A model generated the notes under the pieces. That model was given only the letters and a program-made list of their open reading frames with translations, searched no databases and had not been told where the DNA came from. The position numbers and the translations under genes were made by a program. Shown in pieces: positions 43,171 to 51,680 of a stretch of DNA of 64,000 nucleotides; position 1 is the stretch's first letter; each line of letters starts with the position of its first letter. The DNA comes from Dehalococcoidia bacterium (lineage in GTDB: Bacteria > Chloroflexota > Dehalococcoidia > Tepidiformales > Tepidiformaceae), in NCBI GenBank assembly GCA_022826585.1, contig JAJDUR010000106.1, positions 29,000 to 92,999 on the forward strand, read 5' to 3'.

Positions 43171-44547
43171 ATGAGCGAAGCACAGCGGACGTGGGGTGGT
43201 CGCTTCGAAGCCTCGATGGACGACCTCACGCGCGATTACACAGCGGGCGTCGATCGCGACCTGTACGAGCACGACATCGCGGGCTCGCTCGCGCATGCGC
43301 GCATGCTCGGCGCCACCGGCATCATCCCAGAGGCCGACGCCGCTGCCATCGTTTCCGGTCTCGGCCGCGTGCTGGAACAGTTCCGCGCCGGCCAGGTCGA
43401 GTGGCGCCCCGAGCTGGAGGACATCCACACCCACGTGGAAGTGCTCCTGCGCGAGGACATCGGCGCGGCTGCCGGGCGCCTCCACACCGCCCGCTCGCGG
43501 AACGACCAGGTCTCGCTGCTCAACCGCATGCTCGTCCGTGAGCAGTGCGACCTCGCCGCCGCAGGCGCCGAGGCCCTTGTTGAAGCCCTGTGCGACCTCG
43601 CGCTCGCGCACGCCGCCGACCCCATGCCGGGTTACACCCACCTCCAGCGGGCGCAGCCGGTCACGCTCGGGCACCACCTGCTCGCCTACGGCGAGATGCT
43701 GCTGCGCGACCGCGACCGCTTCCGCGATTGCCGCACCCGCGCGAACGTGCTCCCCCTCGGTTCGGGCGCCCTCGCCGGCTCCCCCTACCCCCTCGACCGC
43801 GAGATGGTCGCCCGCGAGCTCGGATTCGACGCCGTCTCGCGCAACAGCCTCGACGCCGTCGCCGATCGCGACTACGCCATCGAGTTCCTCTCCTGCTGCG
43901 CCATTGCGCAGGCCCACCTCTCGCGGCTCGCCGAGGAGATCGTGCTCTGGTCGAGCGCGGAGTTCGCCTTCGTGCGCCTCCCCGATGCCTTCGCCACGGG
44001 GTCGAGCATGATGCCCCAGAAGAAGAACGCCGACGTCGCCGAGCTGGCCCGGGGCCGCTCCGGTCGCGTCTTCGGGGAGCTCGTGAACCTGCTGACCAAC
44101 CTGAAGGGCCAGCCCCTCGCCTATAACCGCGACCTCCAGGAGGACAAGGCCGCCATCCTCAACGCGGCCGCCGTCGTCGTGCCGAGCCTGCGCATCTTCG
44201 CAGCGATGGTCCCGGCCCTCGAGTTCGACCTTCCGCGCATGCGTGAGGCCGCCTCCGGTGGCTTCGCCCTTGCCACCGACGTCGCCGACTACCTCGTGCG
44301 CAAGGGCATGCCCTTCCGCGAGGCCCATGCCGTCACCGGCGGCCTCGTGCGCGAGGCCGAGGACCGCGGCTGCGAGCTCCACGAGCTTCCCCTGGAGGTC
44401 TACGCCGGGGCCAGCGACCTCTTCGAGCCGGACGTCCTCGACATCGACGTCGACTCCGCCCTCGCCGCCCGCGACGCGATCGGCGGCACCGCCCCCGCCC
44501 GCGTCCGCGAGGCCGCCGAGGCCCTGCGCCGGGAGGTGGGCGCCTAG
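43171..44547 (+). CDS. argH: Argininosuccinate lyase
   Basis: 458 residues from ATG 43171. Splits argininosuccinate to arginine and fumarate. Motifs: WGGRFEASMDDLTRDYTAG, HTARSRNDQVSLLNRM (catalytic region), GYTHLQRAQPVTLGHH, GSSMMPQKKNADVAELARG (signature with catalytic Ser loop) and LAYNRDLQEDK. A GACAAT hexamer ends 7 bases before the ATG, but TGGAGG is also present, so leaderless or leadered start is undecided. The stop is shared with mdh in CTAG. Confidence 0.97.
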   Translation: MSEAQRTWGGRFEASMDDLTRDYTAGVDRDLYEHDIAGSLAHARMLGATGIIPEADAAAIVSGLGRVLEQFRAGQVEWRPELEDIHTHVEVLLREDIGAAAGRLHTARSRNDQVSLLNRMLVREQCDLAAAGAEALVEALCDLALAHAADPMPGYTHLQRAQPVTLGHHLLAYGEMLLRDRDRFRDCRTRANVLPLGSGALAGSPYPLDREMVARELGFDAVSRNSLDAVADRDYAIEFLSCCAIAQAHLSRLAEEIVLWSSAEFAFVRLPDAFATGSSMMPQKKNADVAELARGRSGRVFGELVNLLTNLKGQPLAYNRDLQEDKAAILNAAAVVVPSLRIFAAMVPALEFDLPRMREAASGGFALATDVADYLVRKGMPFREAHAVTGGLVREAEDRGCELHELPLEVYAGASDLFEPDVLDIDVDSALAARDAIGGTAPARVREAAEALRREVGA

Positions 44548-45482
44548 TCCAGCTGCGCGACCAGCCCCTTCGTCGCCTCGGCGGCTGCCACGACCCGCTC
44601 TCGCTCGTCGTCCGACAGCTCCAGCTCGAAGGTGCGCTGGATGCCGCCCTCGCCAAGCTGCACGACCGTGCCCGAGAAGACGCCCTCGATGCCGTACTCG
44701 CCCTGGTGGAGGGTCGAGCAGGGCATCAGGCGGCGCTGATCCAGCAGGATCGCCGTCACCATCGCGATCGTCCCCGCCGACGGTGCGTAGAAGGCGCTGC
44801 CGACCCCCATCAGCTCGGTAATCTCGGCTCCGCCCCGCATCGTGCGAGCCACCACTTCGTCGATCGTCTCCGCAGGCAGCAGCTTCGTCAGCGGCACGCC
44901 CCCGACGCGCGTCTGCGAGACCACCGGAACCATCGTCGTGTCCGTGTGGCCGCCGATCACGTAGCCGTGCACGTCCTGCGGCGAGACGCCGCAGGCGTCC
45001 GCCACGAAATGCCGGTAGCGCGCGCTGTCCAGCGCCCCGCCCTGCCCGATGACGCGCTCCCGCGGGAAGCCGCTCGCCTCCAGGGCGATGTGGCACATCG
45101 CGTCCATCGGGTTCGAGAAGATCACGAGCGCAGCGTCTGGCGAGGCCTTTGCCGCCTCGCTTACCTTCGCCCGCACGATGGCGGCGTTGCTGTTCAGCAG
45201 CTCCTCGCGGCTCATCCCGGGCTTGCGGGGCGCGCCCGCGGTCACAACCACCACGTCCGAACCGGCCGTCTCGTCCCAGCCGTCGGTGGCGCTGATGGAG
45301 GCGCTAAAGCCGCTCCAGGCGGCCGCCTGCGACTCGTCCAGCGCCTTGCCGAAGTGCATGGTGCGGGCGAACTGGGGGTCGTCCTGCAGGACGACGTCGC
45401 AGATATCGCGCTCGATGAGCCGTTGCGCCATGGCGCCGCCCGTCATGCCGGCGCCAACGATCGTGACCTTCTTCCGTGCCAT
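44544..45482 (-). CDS. mdh: Malate dehydrogenase (LDH-like family)
   Basis: 312 residues from ATG 45482. NAD Rossmann GAGMTGGAMAQRL, then TAGAPRKPGMSREELLNSNAAI, whose Arg after APRKPG and second Arg favour malate over lactate, then IFSNPMDAMCHIALEASG, YVIGGHTDTTMVPVVSQ (catalytic His and Asp) and the C-terminal VQLGEGGIQRTFELELSDDE. GGHTDTTMVP has one extra residue compared with the usual GGHGDTMVP. Oxidises malate to oxaloacetate in the TCA cycle. Its stop overlaps that of argH by 4 bases on the opposite strand. Confidence 0.93.
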   Translation of the reverse strand: MARKKVTIVGAGMTGGAMAQRLIERDICDVVLQDDPQFARTMHFGKALDESQAAAWSGFSASISATDGWDETAGSDVVVVTAGAPRKPGMSREELLNSNAAIVRAKVSEAAKASPDAALVIFSNPMDAMCHIALEASGFPRERVIGQGGALDSARYRHFVADACGVSPQDVHGYVIGGHTDTTMVPVVSQTRVGGVPLTKLLPAETIDEVVARTMRGGAEITELMGVGSAFYAPSAGTIAMVTAILLDQRRLMPCSTLHQGEYGIEGVFSGTVVQLGEGGIQRTFELELSDDERERVVAAAEATKGLVAQLD

Positions 45483-45587
45483 CGTGTCTGTTTCCTCTGG
45501 GGGTGCAGGTTGGTCGGGCGAGACTAGCACGCGCCCTCCCTAGGGACCGCCGCCGCGCCCCCACAAGCTCGCAGCGCGGTCTGCCCA

Positions 45588-45593
45588 TACACT
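45588..45593 (+). promoter_or_regulatory. -10 element (TACACT) of lepA
   Basis: TACACT, 6 bases, GTG 45600. Leaderless, one of the clearest examples. Confidence 0.65.
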
Positions 45594-45599
45594 GAGGCC

Positions 45600-47426
45600 G
45601 TGGATCAGTCCCGCATCCGCAACTTCTGCATCATCGCCCACATCGACCACGGCAAGTCGACGCTCGCCGATCGCTTCCTCGAGGTGACGGGCACCGTCGC
45701 CGTGCGCGCCATGGCCGACCAGGTGCTCGACACGATGGACCTCGAGCGCGAGCGGGGCATCACCATCAAGGCCGCCGCTGCCCGCATGAGCTACCACGGC
45801 GCCGACGGTGAGGAGTACCAGTACAACCTCATCGACACCCCCGGGCACGTCGACTTCACCTACGAGGTCTCCCGCTCACTCGCCGCCTGCGAGGGCGCCA
45901 TCCTCGTCGTCGATGCCTCCCAGGGCATCGAGGCGCAGACCCTCGCCAACGTCTACCTCGCCCTCGACCAGGGCCTCACGCTCGTCCCCGTCATCAACAA
46001 GATCGACCTGCCCCACGCCGAGACCGAGCGCGTCGCCCACGAGCTTGAGCGCGTCGTCGGCTTCTCCGGGGACGAGATTATCCTCGCGAGCGCGAAGGAT
46101 GGCAGCGGCATCACGGAGATACTCGAGGCTATCCATGACCGCATCCCCCCGCCGGATGGTGATCGCGCCGGTGAGCTGAAGGCCCTCATCTTTGACTCCA
46201 AGTACGACGCCTATAAGGGGGTCCTCGCCCATGTCCGCGTGGTCGACGGCGCGATGCAGGGCCGCGCCGACCTCCGCCTGATGCAGACGGGCAAGAGCTT
46301 CGAGCCACTCGAGTTCGGCACCTTCGCGCCGGGCATGCAGCCCCTTCCGGACCTCGCCGCCGGCGAGGTCGGCTACATCGCCACCGGCCTCAAGGAGGTC
46401 GCCGACTGCCGGGTTGGCGACACCGTTACCCTCGCCGAGAGCCCCGCCCCCGAACCCCTCCCCGGCTACCGCCAGGCCAAGCCGATGGTCTTCGCCGGCA
46501 TCTACCCCACCGACTCCGACCAGTACCAGGAGCTGCGCGAGGCGCTGGAGCGCCTCGCCCTCAACGACGCCTCGCTCGTCTACGAGCCCGAGTCGTCGGC
46601 GGCGCTCGGGTTCGGCTTCCGCTGTGGCTTCCTCGGGCTGTTGCACCTCGAGATCGTCGTGGAGCGGCTCGAACGCGAGTACGACCTCGGCCTGCTAACG
46701 ACCGCGCCCAGCGTCGAGTACGAGGTCGAGCTGCGCTCCGGGGAGGTGGTCGCCATCGAGAACCCCTCCCTCCTGCCCGATCCCTCCCGCATCGAGGAGA
46801 TTCGCGAGCCCTGGGCCACCATCGACGTGGTCACCCCCAGCCGCCACATCGGCCAGGTGATGGACCTCGTGACCAGCCGGCGCGGGAGCTTCCAGCGGAT
46901 GGAGTACCTCGAACCGGAGAGCGACCTCGCCCCCGGCGAGGCCCGCGTCCTCCTCGCCTACGAGATCCCCATGGCCGAGATCCTCGTCGATTTCTACGAC
47001 AACCTGAAGGGCTCCACGAGCGGCTATGCCAGCCTGGACTACCAGCCCGCCGGCTACCGCGCCGCCTCGCTCGTGAAAGTCGACGTGCTCGTCAACGGCC
47101 AGGTCGTTGACGCCCTCTCCATCATCACCCACCGCGAGAACGCGACCCGGGAGGGCCGTTCCCTCGTGCTCAAGCTGCGCGGCCTCATCCCCCGCCAGAT
47201 GTTCGACGTGCCCCTGCAGGCCGCGATCGGTGGCCGTATCATTGCCCGCGAGACGGTCCGCGCGCTGCGCAAGAACGTCCTCGCCAAGTGCTACGGTGGC
47301 GACATAACGCGAAAGCGGAAGCTGCTTGAGAGGCAGGCCGAGGGCAAGAAGCGCATGAAGCGCGTCGGCAACGTTGAGATTCCGCAGGAGGCCTTCATGG
47401 CCGTCCTGCAGCTACGTGAGGACTAG
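45600..47426 (+). CDS. lepA: Elongation factor 4 (LepA)
   Basis: 608 residues from GTG 45600. Translational GTPase that back-translocates or remodels stalled ribosomes. G1 [14 protein letters not shown], the RGITIKA switch I segment, G3 [12 protein letters not shown]4 NKIDLPHA, G5 SAKDGSG. Domain V and the LepA-specific C-terminus include [17 protein letters not shown]. Length is normal (about 600). It is followed 9 bases later by a small RAM-domain gene, probably in the same transcript. Confidence 0.97.
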   Translation: MDQSRIRNFCIIAHIDHGKSTLADRFLEVTGTVAVRAMADQVLDTMDLERERGITIKAAAARMSYHGADGEEYQYNLIDTPGHVDFTYEVSRSLAACEGAILVVDASQGIEAQTLANVYLALDQGLTLVPVINKIDLPHAETERVAHELERVVGFSGDEIILASAKDGSGITEILEAIHDRIPPPDGDRAGELKALIFDSKYDAYKGVLAHVRVVDGAMQGRADLRLMQTGKSFEPLEFGTFAPGMQPLPDLAAGEVGYIATGLKEVADCRVGDTVTLAESPAPEPLPGYRQAKPMVFAGIYPTDSDQYQELREALERLALNDASLVYEPESSAALGFGFRCGFLGLLHLEIVVERLEREYDLGLLTTAPSVEYEVELRSGEVVAIENPSLLPDPSRIEEIREPWATIDVVTPSRHIGQVMDLVTSRRGSFQRMEYLEPESDLAPGEARVLLAYEIPMAEILVDFYDNLKGSTSGYASLDYQPAGYRAASLVKVDVLVNGQVVDALSIITHRENATREGRSLVLKLRGLIPRQMFDVPLQAAIGGRIIARETVRALRKNVLAKCYGGDITRKRKLLERQAEGKKRMKRVGNVEIPQEAFMAVLQLRED

Positions 47427-47435
47427 GAGCAACAG

Positions 47436-47672
47436 ATGATCAAGGCGTTCGTGCTTATCGTGGTCGACCCGGCCGAGACCCAGCGGGTCTTCGACTCCCT
47501 GCAGGATGTCGACGGCATCGCCGAGGTGTACCAGGTCATGGGGCCCTACGACATCGTCGCGGTCATCGAGGCTCCCAGCATCACGCAGGTGCCCGCCCTC
47601 ATCAGCCAGCACATCCGCGTGGTCGAGGGCATCGAGAGCACGACCACCTGCGTCACCTTCCCCGAATCCTAG
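47436..47672 (+). CDS. Stand-alone Lrp/AsnC ligand-binding (RAM) domain protein
   Basis: 78 residues from ATG 47436, 9 bases after lepA, behind AGGAG. The whole protein is the beta-alpha-beta-beta-alpha-beta regulatory domain of Lrp/AsnC regulators (KAFVLIVVDPAETQRVFDSLQDVDGIAEVYQVMGPYDIVAVIEA), without a DNA-binding domain. Such single-domain proteins form ring oligomers and may bind amino acids or act as partners of full-length regulators. The link to lepA is by transcription only, as far as the sequence shows. Confidence 0.88.
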   Translation: MIKAFVLIVVDPAETQRVFDSLQDVDGIAEVYQVMGPYDIVAVIEAPSITQVPALISQHIRVVEGIESTTTCVTFPES

Positions 47673-47687
47673 AACGGCCCCTCGCTG

Positions 47688-47737
47688 CCGTACGCCTGCT
47701 GTCGTACACTGAAACCCGTACGGACATTGCCGTACGG
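47688..47737. promoter_or_regulatory. Four CGTAC-centred sites at 14-bp intervals (candidate RHH operator array)
   Basis: CGTAC cores start at 47689, 47703, 47717 and 47731, each 14 bp apart. The last two are perfect palindromes CCGTACGG; the first is CCGTACGC and the second TCGTACAC. The second overlaps the -10 TACACT (47705-47710). The array ends 8 bases before the RHH start codon. Confidence 0.7.
47705..47710 (+). promoter_or_regulatory. -10 element (TACACT) of the RHH-PIN module
   Basis: TACACT inside the operator array, 35 bases before ATG 47746. The leader contains the two perfect CCGTACGG palindromes and a GGGAGCAGG ribosome site. Confidence 0.55.
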
Positions 47738-47745
47738 GAGCAGGC

Positions 47746-47997
47746 ATGTCGGCGCGCCTGGAAGTACGGCTGGACGACGAGCGAAAGGAACGCCTCGACA
47801 TGCTCGTCGAGACGGCCGGCGCCCCCACGTCCGACGTGGTCCGCCGCCTGATCGACGAGGCCTGGGAAGCCATGATGCTGGAACGCCGCCTGGCTGCGGT
47901 CGAGCGGCTGGCCCGGCTCGAAGTCGAGCTTCCCCCGGATCCTGAGACCCTCTCGCGTGAACTTGAGGAAGCGTATGAGCCCGGCGGCCTTTCTTGA
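47746..47997 (+). CDS. Ribbon-helix-helix antitoxin of a VapBC-like module
   Basis: 83 residues from ATG 47746. The N-terminal 45 residues form an RHH domain: LEVRLDDERKERLDMLVETAGAPTSDVVRRLIDEAWEAM, strand then two helices. The C-terminal part (RLARLEVELPPDPETLSRELEEAYEPGGLS) is acidic and likely wraps the toxin. It overlaps the PIN gene by 23 bases and is preceded by the palindrome array that it probably binds to autoregulate. The family call is by fold pattern, not by close match. Confidence 0.8.
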   Translation: MSARLEVRLDDERKERLDMLVETAGAPTSDVVRRLIDEAWEAMMLERRLAAVERLARLEVELPPDPETLSRELEEAYEPGGLS

Positions 47998-48424
47998 CAC
48001 CAACATTCCCATCTACGCCGCGGGCCAAGCCCACGAATACAAGGCGCCGTGCCTGCGGGTCATGACCCTGGCGGCTCGCGCTCCCCGGGCCTTTGTGACG
48101 AATGTTGAGGTGCTCCAGGAGCTCATGCACCACTACCTGGCCTCCGGGCGGTGGCCCCTCGGGCGCGAGGTACTGCGGGAATTCGCTGACGTAATGGCCC
48201 GTCGGATTGAACTGCTCCGAGTCTCAGACATTGGCGTCGCCTCGGCGCTGGCGGACGACCATTCGAACATGAGGGCGCGCGATCTCTTGCACGTTGCCGT
48301 CATGCGACGCCTCGGCGTGGAGCGAATCATCTCGGCCGACCGGGACTTCGACCGCTTCCCCGGCGTCACGCGGCTCGATCCCGTGGATGTGGACGCCTGG
48401 GAGGCTTCGGTCCTGTCCGGGTAG
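47975..48424 (+). CDS. PIN-domain ribonuclease toxin (VapC-like)
   Basis: 149 residues from ATG 47975, behind GAGGAAGCGT; the track start GTG 47957 places the ribosome site inside the gene. The PIN catalytic acids are present: AFLDTNIPIYA (Asp near residue 7), NVEVLQELMHHYL (Glu), NMRARDLLHVAVM (Asp near 104) and ISADRDFDRF (Asp near 123). VapC toxins cleave RNA, often tRNA. Partner of the overlapping RHH antitoxin, so a type II toxin-antitoxin module. The RNA target is unknown. Confidence 0.88.
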   Translation: MSPAAFLDTNIPIYAAGQAHEYKAPCLRVMTLAARAPRAFVTNVEVLQELMHHYLASGRWPLGREVLREFADVMARRIELLRVSDIGVASALADDHSNMRARDLLHVAVMRRLGVERIISADRDFDRFPGVTRLDPVDVDAWEASVLSG

Positions 48425-48440
48425 GCAGCGAGCAGGCGGC

Positions 48441-49796
48441 CTAGAAGATGCTGGCGTCGCTCTCCTCTTCCGTCTCGCCCATCGCTTGCTCCGTCGTGAT
48501 AAGGCCGTGGCCGTGGAGGAGGCGCCGGCCCGCCGCCTCGTAGGGCGTCCCCCCTTCCGCGTCCGTCCCCAGCGCGCGTTGCACGAGCGAAAAGAGCGTG
48601 TCGGCCGTGACCAGCGCGTAGCCGTAGTTCTCGCAGGCGATGCGCAGGGCGTCGGTGTACTGGCTTCGGCGCCCCGGCGGGCTGGTTCCCCGCCTCCCGT
48701 TCGCCACGATGATTCCCCGAAGCTGCTCCCCTTCGTCGAGCAGGCGCCGCTCCAGCCGCCGCTGAAGCCGCACGTACGGCCACTCTGCCACGTCGTCCTG
48801 CGAGCTCTCGACCTCCACCAGGGCGGTGTGCTCCCCCTCCGTCACGGCGAGCCCCTGGTCCGCGTCTGTCGCTTCCAGGCCGATCAGCGCCAGCGCCTCG
48901 CGCACCGCGGCGTCGAAGGCGGGCCCGCTGGCCCAGAGCAGCCGGCGCTGGTCGGTCAGTCTGCCGAGCCGCTCGCGTACGGCCGTCGTCCTCGCCGCCG
49001 CCGCCGATTCCGCTTCCTGCGCCTCCTCCAGCTCCGCCTCGATCTGCTCCGAGCCGGGCAGGGCGTAGGTGCGCGTCCAGGAGGGAGGCTCCTCGTTCCT
49101 GTAGCCCGTCGCCACGTGCGTCATCGCGTCGACGAGGTCCTGCGCGAGCTTGGCCCGGGTCGTTCCCGTGAGGCTGCCGAATACCGGGGTTATCACCACG
49201 TGGCCGGCGAGGACATCGAACTCCGCCGAGATCGGCATGTTCGCGCCCCCCGTCGCGATGACGTGCCCCTCCCGCCCTGCCGTCGCCACCGCCGGGTCCA
49301 GCACCGCCCGGTAGGTGATGTGCCGCCGGAACTCGCGCAGCACGGCGCTGAGGGGATGCTGGTCGTCCGCGATGCGGATGGTCTGCCCCTCCCCCGCCCG
49401 CAGGTGGGGCGGGTTCCAGCCTCCGCCCTTTGGCGCCGGCAGCCAGCTGTAGCGGTCGAACCCCTCGAAGCCGACGACTCCGGGCAGAACGGCGTTGGGC
49501 CGCCCGACCACGAACAGCGTGCCGCCCTGCTCGAGCAGCCGCTCCGCCTCCTCCGCTCGCCGCAGGAGCTGGTCCGCGGCCGAGACCTGAGCCGCCGTTG
49601 TCGCCCCGTTGACGACCGGACGGCCGTCCTGCGCATTGAAGGGCCGTTCCCCCTCCACCAGCTGCTGGACCGCCCCCGTGAACGCCTCTGGGTCGATGAA
49701 CGCCGCCTGGTAGTCCGTGAGGCTGGGGGCGTTCAGCACCGTGTGGTTGTCCACCAGCTGGTTCGGCAAGGAGTACCCGATTGTCAGGATGCGCAT
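48441..49796 (-). CDS. Unknown protein with a C-terminal nuclease-like domain
   Basis: 451 residues from ATG 49796, three bases after galU, with GGGAG upstream. Residues 1-260 hold no recognised family (MRILTIGYSLPNQLVDNHTVLNAP, then VVGRPNAVLPG, GHVVITPVFG). A coiled-coil-like helix spans about 270-310. The C-terminus (LIGLEATDAD...TALVEVESSQDD...QRRLERRL...GIIVANGRRGTSPPGRRS...YALVTADTLFSLV) matches the outline of restriction-endonuclease-like domains. The usual VEVKG Lys is replaced (VEVES), so catalysis is doubtful. Convergent with the PIN gene. Function unknown. Confidence 0.65.
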   Translation of the reverse strand: MRILTIGYSLPNQLVDNHTVLNAPSLTDYQAAFIDPEAFTGAVQQLVEGERPFNAQDGRPVVNGATTAAQVSAADQLLRRAEEAERLLEQGGTLFVVGRPNAVLPGVVGFEGFDRYSWLPAPKGGGWNPPHLRAGEGQTIRIADDQHPLSAVLREFRRHITYRAVLDPAVATAGREGHVIATGGANMPISAEFDVLAGHVVITPVFGSLTGTTRAKLAQDLVDAMTHVATGYRNEEPPSWTRTYALPGSEQIEAELEEAQEAESAAAARTTAVRERLGRLTDQRRLLWASGPAFDAAVREALALIGLEATDADQGLAVTEGEHTALVEVESSQDDVAEWPYVRLQRRLERRLLDEGEQLRGIIVANGRRGTSPPGRRSQYTDALRIACENYGYALVTADTLFSLVQRALGTDAEGGTPYEAAGRRLLHGHGLITTEQAMGETEEESDASIF

Positions 49797-49798
49797 GG

Positions 49799-50677
49799 TT
49801 ACTGCTCCCTTGGCATGAGGGTTGTGAGGTGGGCGAGGAGATCCGTGCGGAGCTCCTCGCGGTCGAGTGCGGCCGCGACCGCGGCGGCGATCGCCCCCGC
49901 CGGCCGTCCCGCATCGTAGCGCCGGCCTTCGAAGCGGCAGGCGTACACCGGCTCGCCCGCCGCGATCTGTCCGGCGATGGCATCGGTCAGCTGGAGCTCG
50001 CCACCGGCTCCCGGCTCCAGCTTCTCGATCTGGTCGAATATCGAGGGGCCGAGCACGTATCGCCCGACCACACCGAGGTCCGAGGGTGCGCCGCTCGCCG
50101 CCGGCTTCTCCACGATGCCGCGGAGGCGGGCGGGGTTCCCCGGCGCCTCGGGATCCACGATGCCGTATTGCGGGATCTGCGCCGCGGACACCTGCTGGAC
50201 CGCGATGACGGCGGCTGCGCCGCAGCCCTCGTACGTCCCCACCAGCTGCGCCGTGCAGGGCGCGGCTCCGAGGATGATGTCGTCCGGGAACAGGAGCGCG
50301 AAGGGTTCACCCTTCAGGTGAGCCCGCGCCTGCTGGACCGCATGTCCGGTGCCCAGCGGCTCGCGCTGCTCCACGAACGTGAATTTCGCCAGGCGCTCGG
50401 GCGCCACAACGCGCTCGACCAGGGCCGCGTTCCCCCGTGCCCGTGCGATCGCCTCCGTGTGCGACCCGCCCCCGAAGTGCTCGCGGATGGCTCCCCGGTC
50501 GGGAGCCAGCACCATCACGATCTCCTCGATGCCGGCCGCCGCCGCTTCCTCGACCGCGTACTGGATGATGGGCCGGTCGACGATCGGCAGCATCTCCTTG
50601 GCGACGGACTTGGTGGCCGGCAGCATGCGCGTGCCGAGTCCGGCCGCGAGGATGACCGCCCGTCGCACGCTCGCCAT
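49799..50677 (-). CDS. galU: UTP-glucose-1-phosphate uridylyltransferase
   Basis: 292 residues from ATG 50677. Makes UDP-glucose for cell-surface sugars and glycosylation. Nucleotide motif ILAAGLGTRMLPATKSVAKEMLPIVDRPIIQYAVEEA at the N-terminus, EQREPLGTGHAVQQA, FALLFPDDIIL, GIVEKPAA and YVLGPSIFDQIEKL, ending KLEPGAGGELQLTDAIA. Leaderless: TACCAT ends 6 bases before the ATG. The unknown nuclease-like gene follows 2 bases after its stop. The glmU type lacks these features; GalU is well supported. Confidence 0.95.
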   Translation of the reverse strand: MASVRRAVILAAGLGTRMLPATKSVAKEMLPIVDRPIIQYAVEEAAAAGIEEIVMVLAPDRGAIREHFGGGSHTEAIARARGNAALVERVVAPERLAKFTFVEQREPLGTGHAVQQARAHLKGEPFALLFPDDIILGAAPCTAQLVGTYEGCGAAAVIAVQQVSAAQIPQYGIVDPEAPGNPARLRGIVEKPAASGAPSDLGVVGRYVLGPSIFDQIEKLEPGAGGELQLTDAIAGQIAAGEPVYACRFEGRRYDAGRPAGAIAAAVAAALDREELRTDLLAHLTTLMPREQ

Positions 50678-50683
50678 AGAGGC

Positions 50684-50689
50684 ATGGTA
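50684..50689 (-). promoter_or_regulatory. -10 element (TACCAT) of galU
   Basis: Leftward TACCAT, 6 bases, ATG 50677. Leaderless. Confidence 0.55.
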
Positions 50690-50732
50690 GAGCGCGGAGC
50701 CCTTCCGATATACAGCGCAAGAATGGGGGTGT

Positions 50733-50738
50733 TATCAT
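50733..50738 (+). promoter_or_regulatory. -10 element (TATCAT) of the infC operon
   Basis: TATCAT 26 bases before the TTG start of infC. It lies inside the track's longer ORF, so the long start is not used. Confidence 0.55.
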
Positions 50739-50764
50739 CCTCCGCACGTCCAACGGGGAGTAGC

Positions 50765-51436
50765 TTGAGAAAACGACGCTCGAAGGTTCCGCCTAAGCCA
50801 CCGCCGCCGCAGCCGCGCATCAACGAGCGCATCCGCGTTCCCGAGGTGCGGGTCATCGATGAGCAGGGGCAGCAGGTCGGCGTGCTCCCGACCGCGGACG
50901 CAGTCGCCATGGCTCGCGAGCGTGACGTCGACCTCGTCGAGGTCTCCGGCCAGGCCACCCCTCCCGTCGCCCGCCTCATGGACTTCGGCCGCTTCAAGTA
51001 CGAGCAGTCGAAGAAGGAGAGCGAGGCGCGCAAGCACCAGGCCAAGACGCGCCTCCGCGAAGTGCGCATGAAGCCGAAGATCGACGTCCACGACATCGAC
51101 TTCAAGACCCGCACCGTCGAGAAGCTCCTGCGCCAGGGCGACAAGGTGAAGGTCACCGTCATGTTCCGCGGGCGCGAGATCACTCACCCGCAGATCGGCA
51201 AGAACCTCCTCGATCGTATCTTCGGGAACCTTGAAGATGTAGCGACGAAGGAGAAGGACGCAGCGCTCGAAGGCCGGCACATGTCGATGATCCTGATCCC
51301 CGACAAGCGCGGGATCGCGGCTCGAGACCGTGCCGCCCAGCTTGAGGCGGAAGCCCAGAACGGGACCGCCCAGCCGGAGGAAGAGCCCGAGAGCGAGAGC
51401 GGAGAACCGGTCACCGCGGCCGCGTCCGGGGACTAG
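50765..51436 (+). CDS. infC: Translation initiation factor IF-3, TTG start
   Basis: 223 residues from TTG 50765 with GGGAG 6 bases upstream. N-domain: RINERIRVPEVRVIDEQGQQVGVL...LVEVSGQATPPVARLMDFGRFKYEQSKK. C-domain: LREVRMKPKIDVHDIDFKTRTVEKLLRQGDKVKVTVMFRGREITH. It promotes subunit dissociation and start-codon checking. A C-terminal acidic extension (PEEEPESESGEPVT) beyond the fold is longer than usual. Use of a rare start codon fits IF-3 autoregulation known in other bacteria. First gene of infC-rpmI-rplT. Confidence 0.95.
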   Translation: MRKRRSKVPPKPPPPQPRINERIRVPEVRVIDEQGQQVGVLPTADAVAMARERDVDLVEVSGQATPPVARLMDFGRFKYEQSKKESEARKHQAKTRLREVRMKPKIDVHDIDFKTRTVEKLLRQGDKVKVTVMFRGREITHPQIGKNLLDRIFGNLEDVATKEKDAALEGRHMSMILIPDKRGIAARDRAAQLEAEAQNGTAQPEEEPESESGEPVTAAASGD

Positions 51437-51439
51437 CCA

Positions 51440-51634
51440 GTGCCAAAGATCAAGACGCACAAGGGCGCCGCCTCGCGCTTTCGCGTAACCGGCGGGGGCA
51501 AGATCATGCGGATGTACGGAAGCCGTAACAAGTTCCGGCGGAAAAAGCGCAAGCCCGTCCGCGTGAAGTACGGCCGTACCGTTCCCGTCTCCGCGTCGCA
51601 GTCGCGAACAATCCGGGAGATGCTCAGCAACTAG
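51440..51634 (+). CDS. rpmI: Ribosomal protein bL35
   Basis: 64 residues from GTG 51440, 3 bases after inf[39 protein letters not shown] is the standard L35 sequence, basic throughout; length normal. Lies between infC and rplT, as in most bacteria. Confidence 0.97.
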   Translation: MPKIKTHKGAASRFRVTGGGKIMRMYGSRNKFRRKKRKPVRVKYGRTVPVSASQSRTIREMLSN

Positions 51635-51641
51635 CCTGTTC

Positions 51642-51661
51642 ACCCGGCGCGTGTGCCGGGT
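51642..51661 (+). promoter_or_regulatory. Hairpin between rpmI and rplT (possible L20 operator)
   Basis: ACCCGGC-GCGTGT-GCCGGGT, a 7-bp perfect stem with a 6-base loop in the gap, 7 bases before the rplT ribosome site AAGGAG. L20 is known to bind its own mRNA in other bacteria; this hairpin is the obvious candidate here, but it could be structural only. Confidence 0.5.
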
Positions 51662-51680
51662 TCACGAAGGAGTCCGTCCC

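Noticed and set aside
43126-45096. 656-aa minus-strand ORF across argH and mdh
   Set aside because: Gly/Ala/Val-rich antisense frame; both genes are clear in other frames.
48133-49983. 616-aa minus-strand ORF
   Set aside because: Frame-shifted shadow of the 48441 gene, biased composition.
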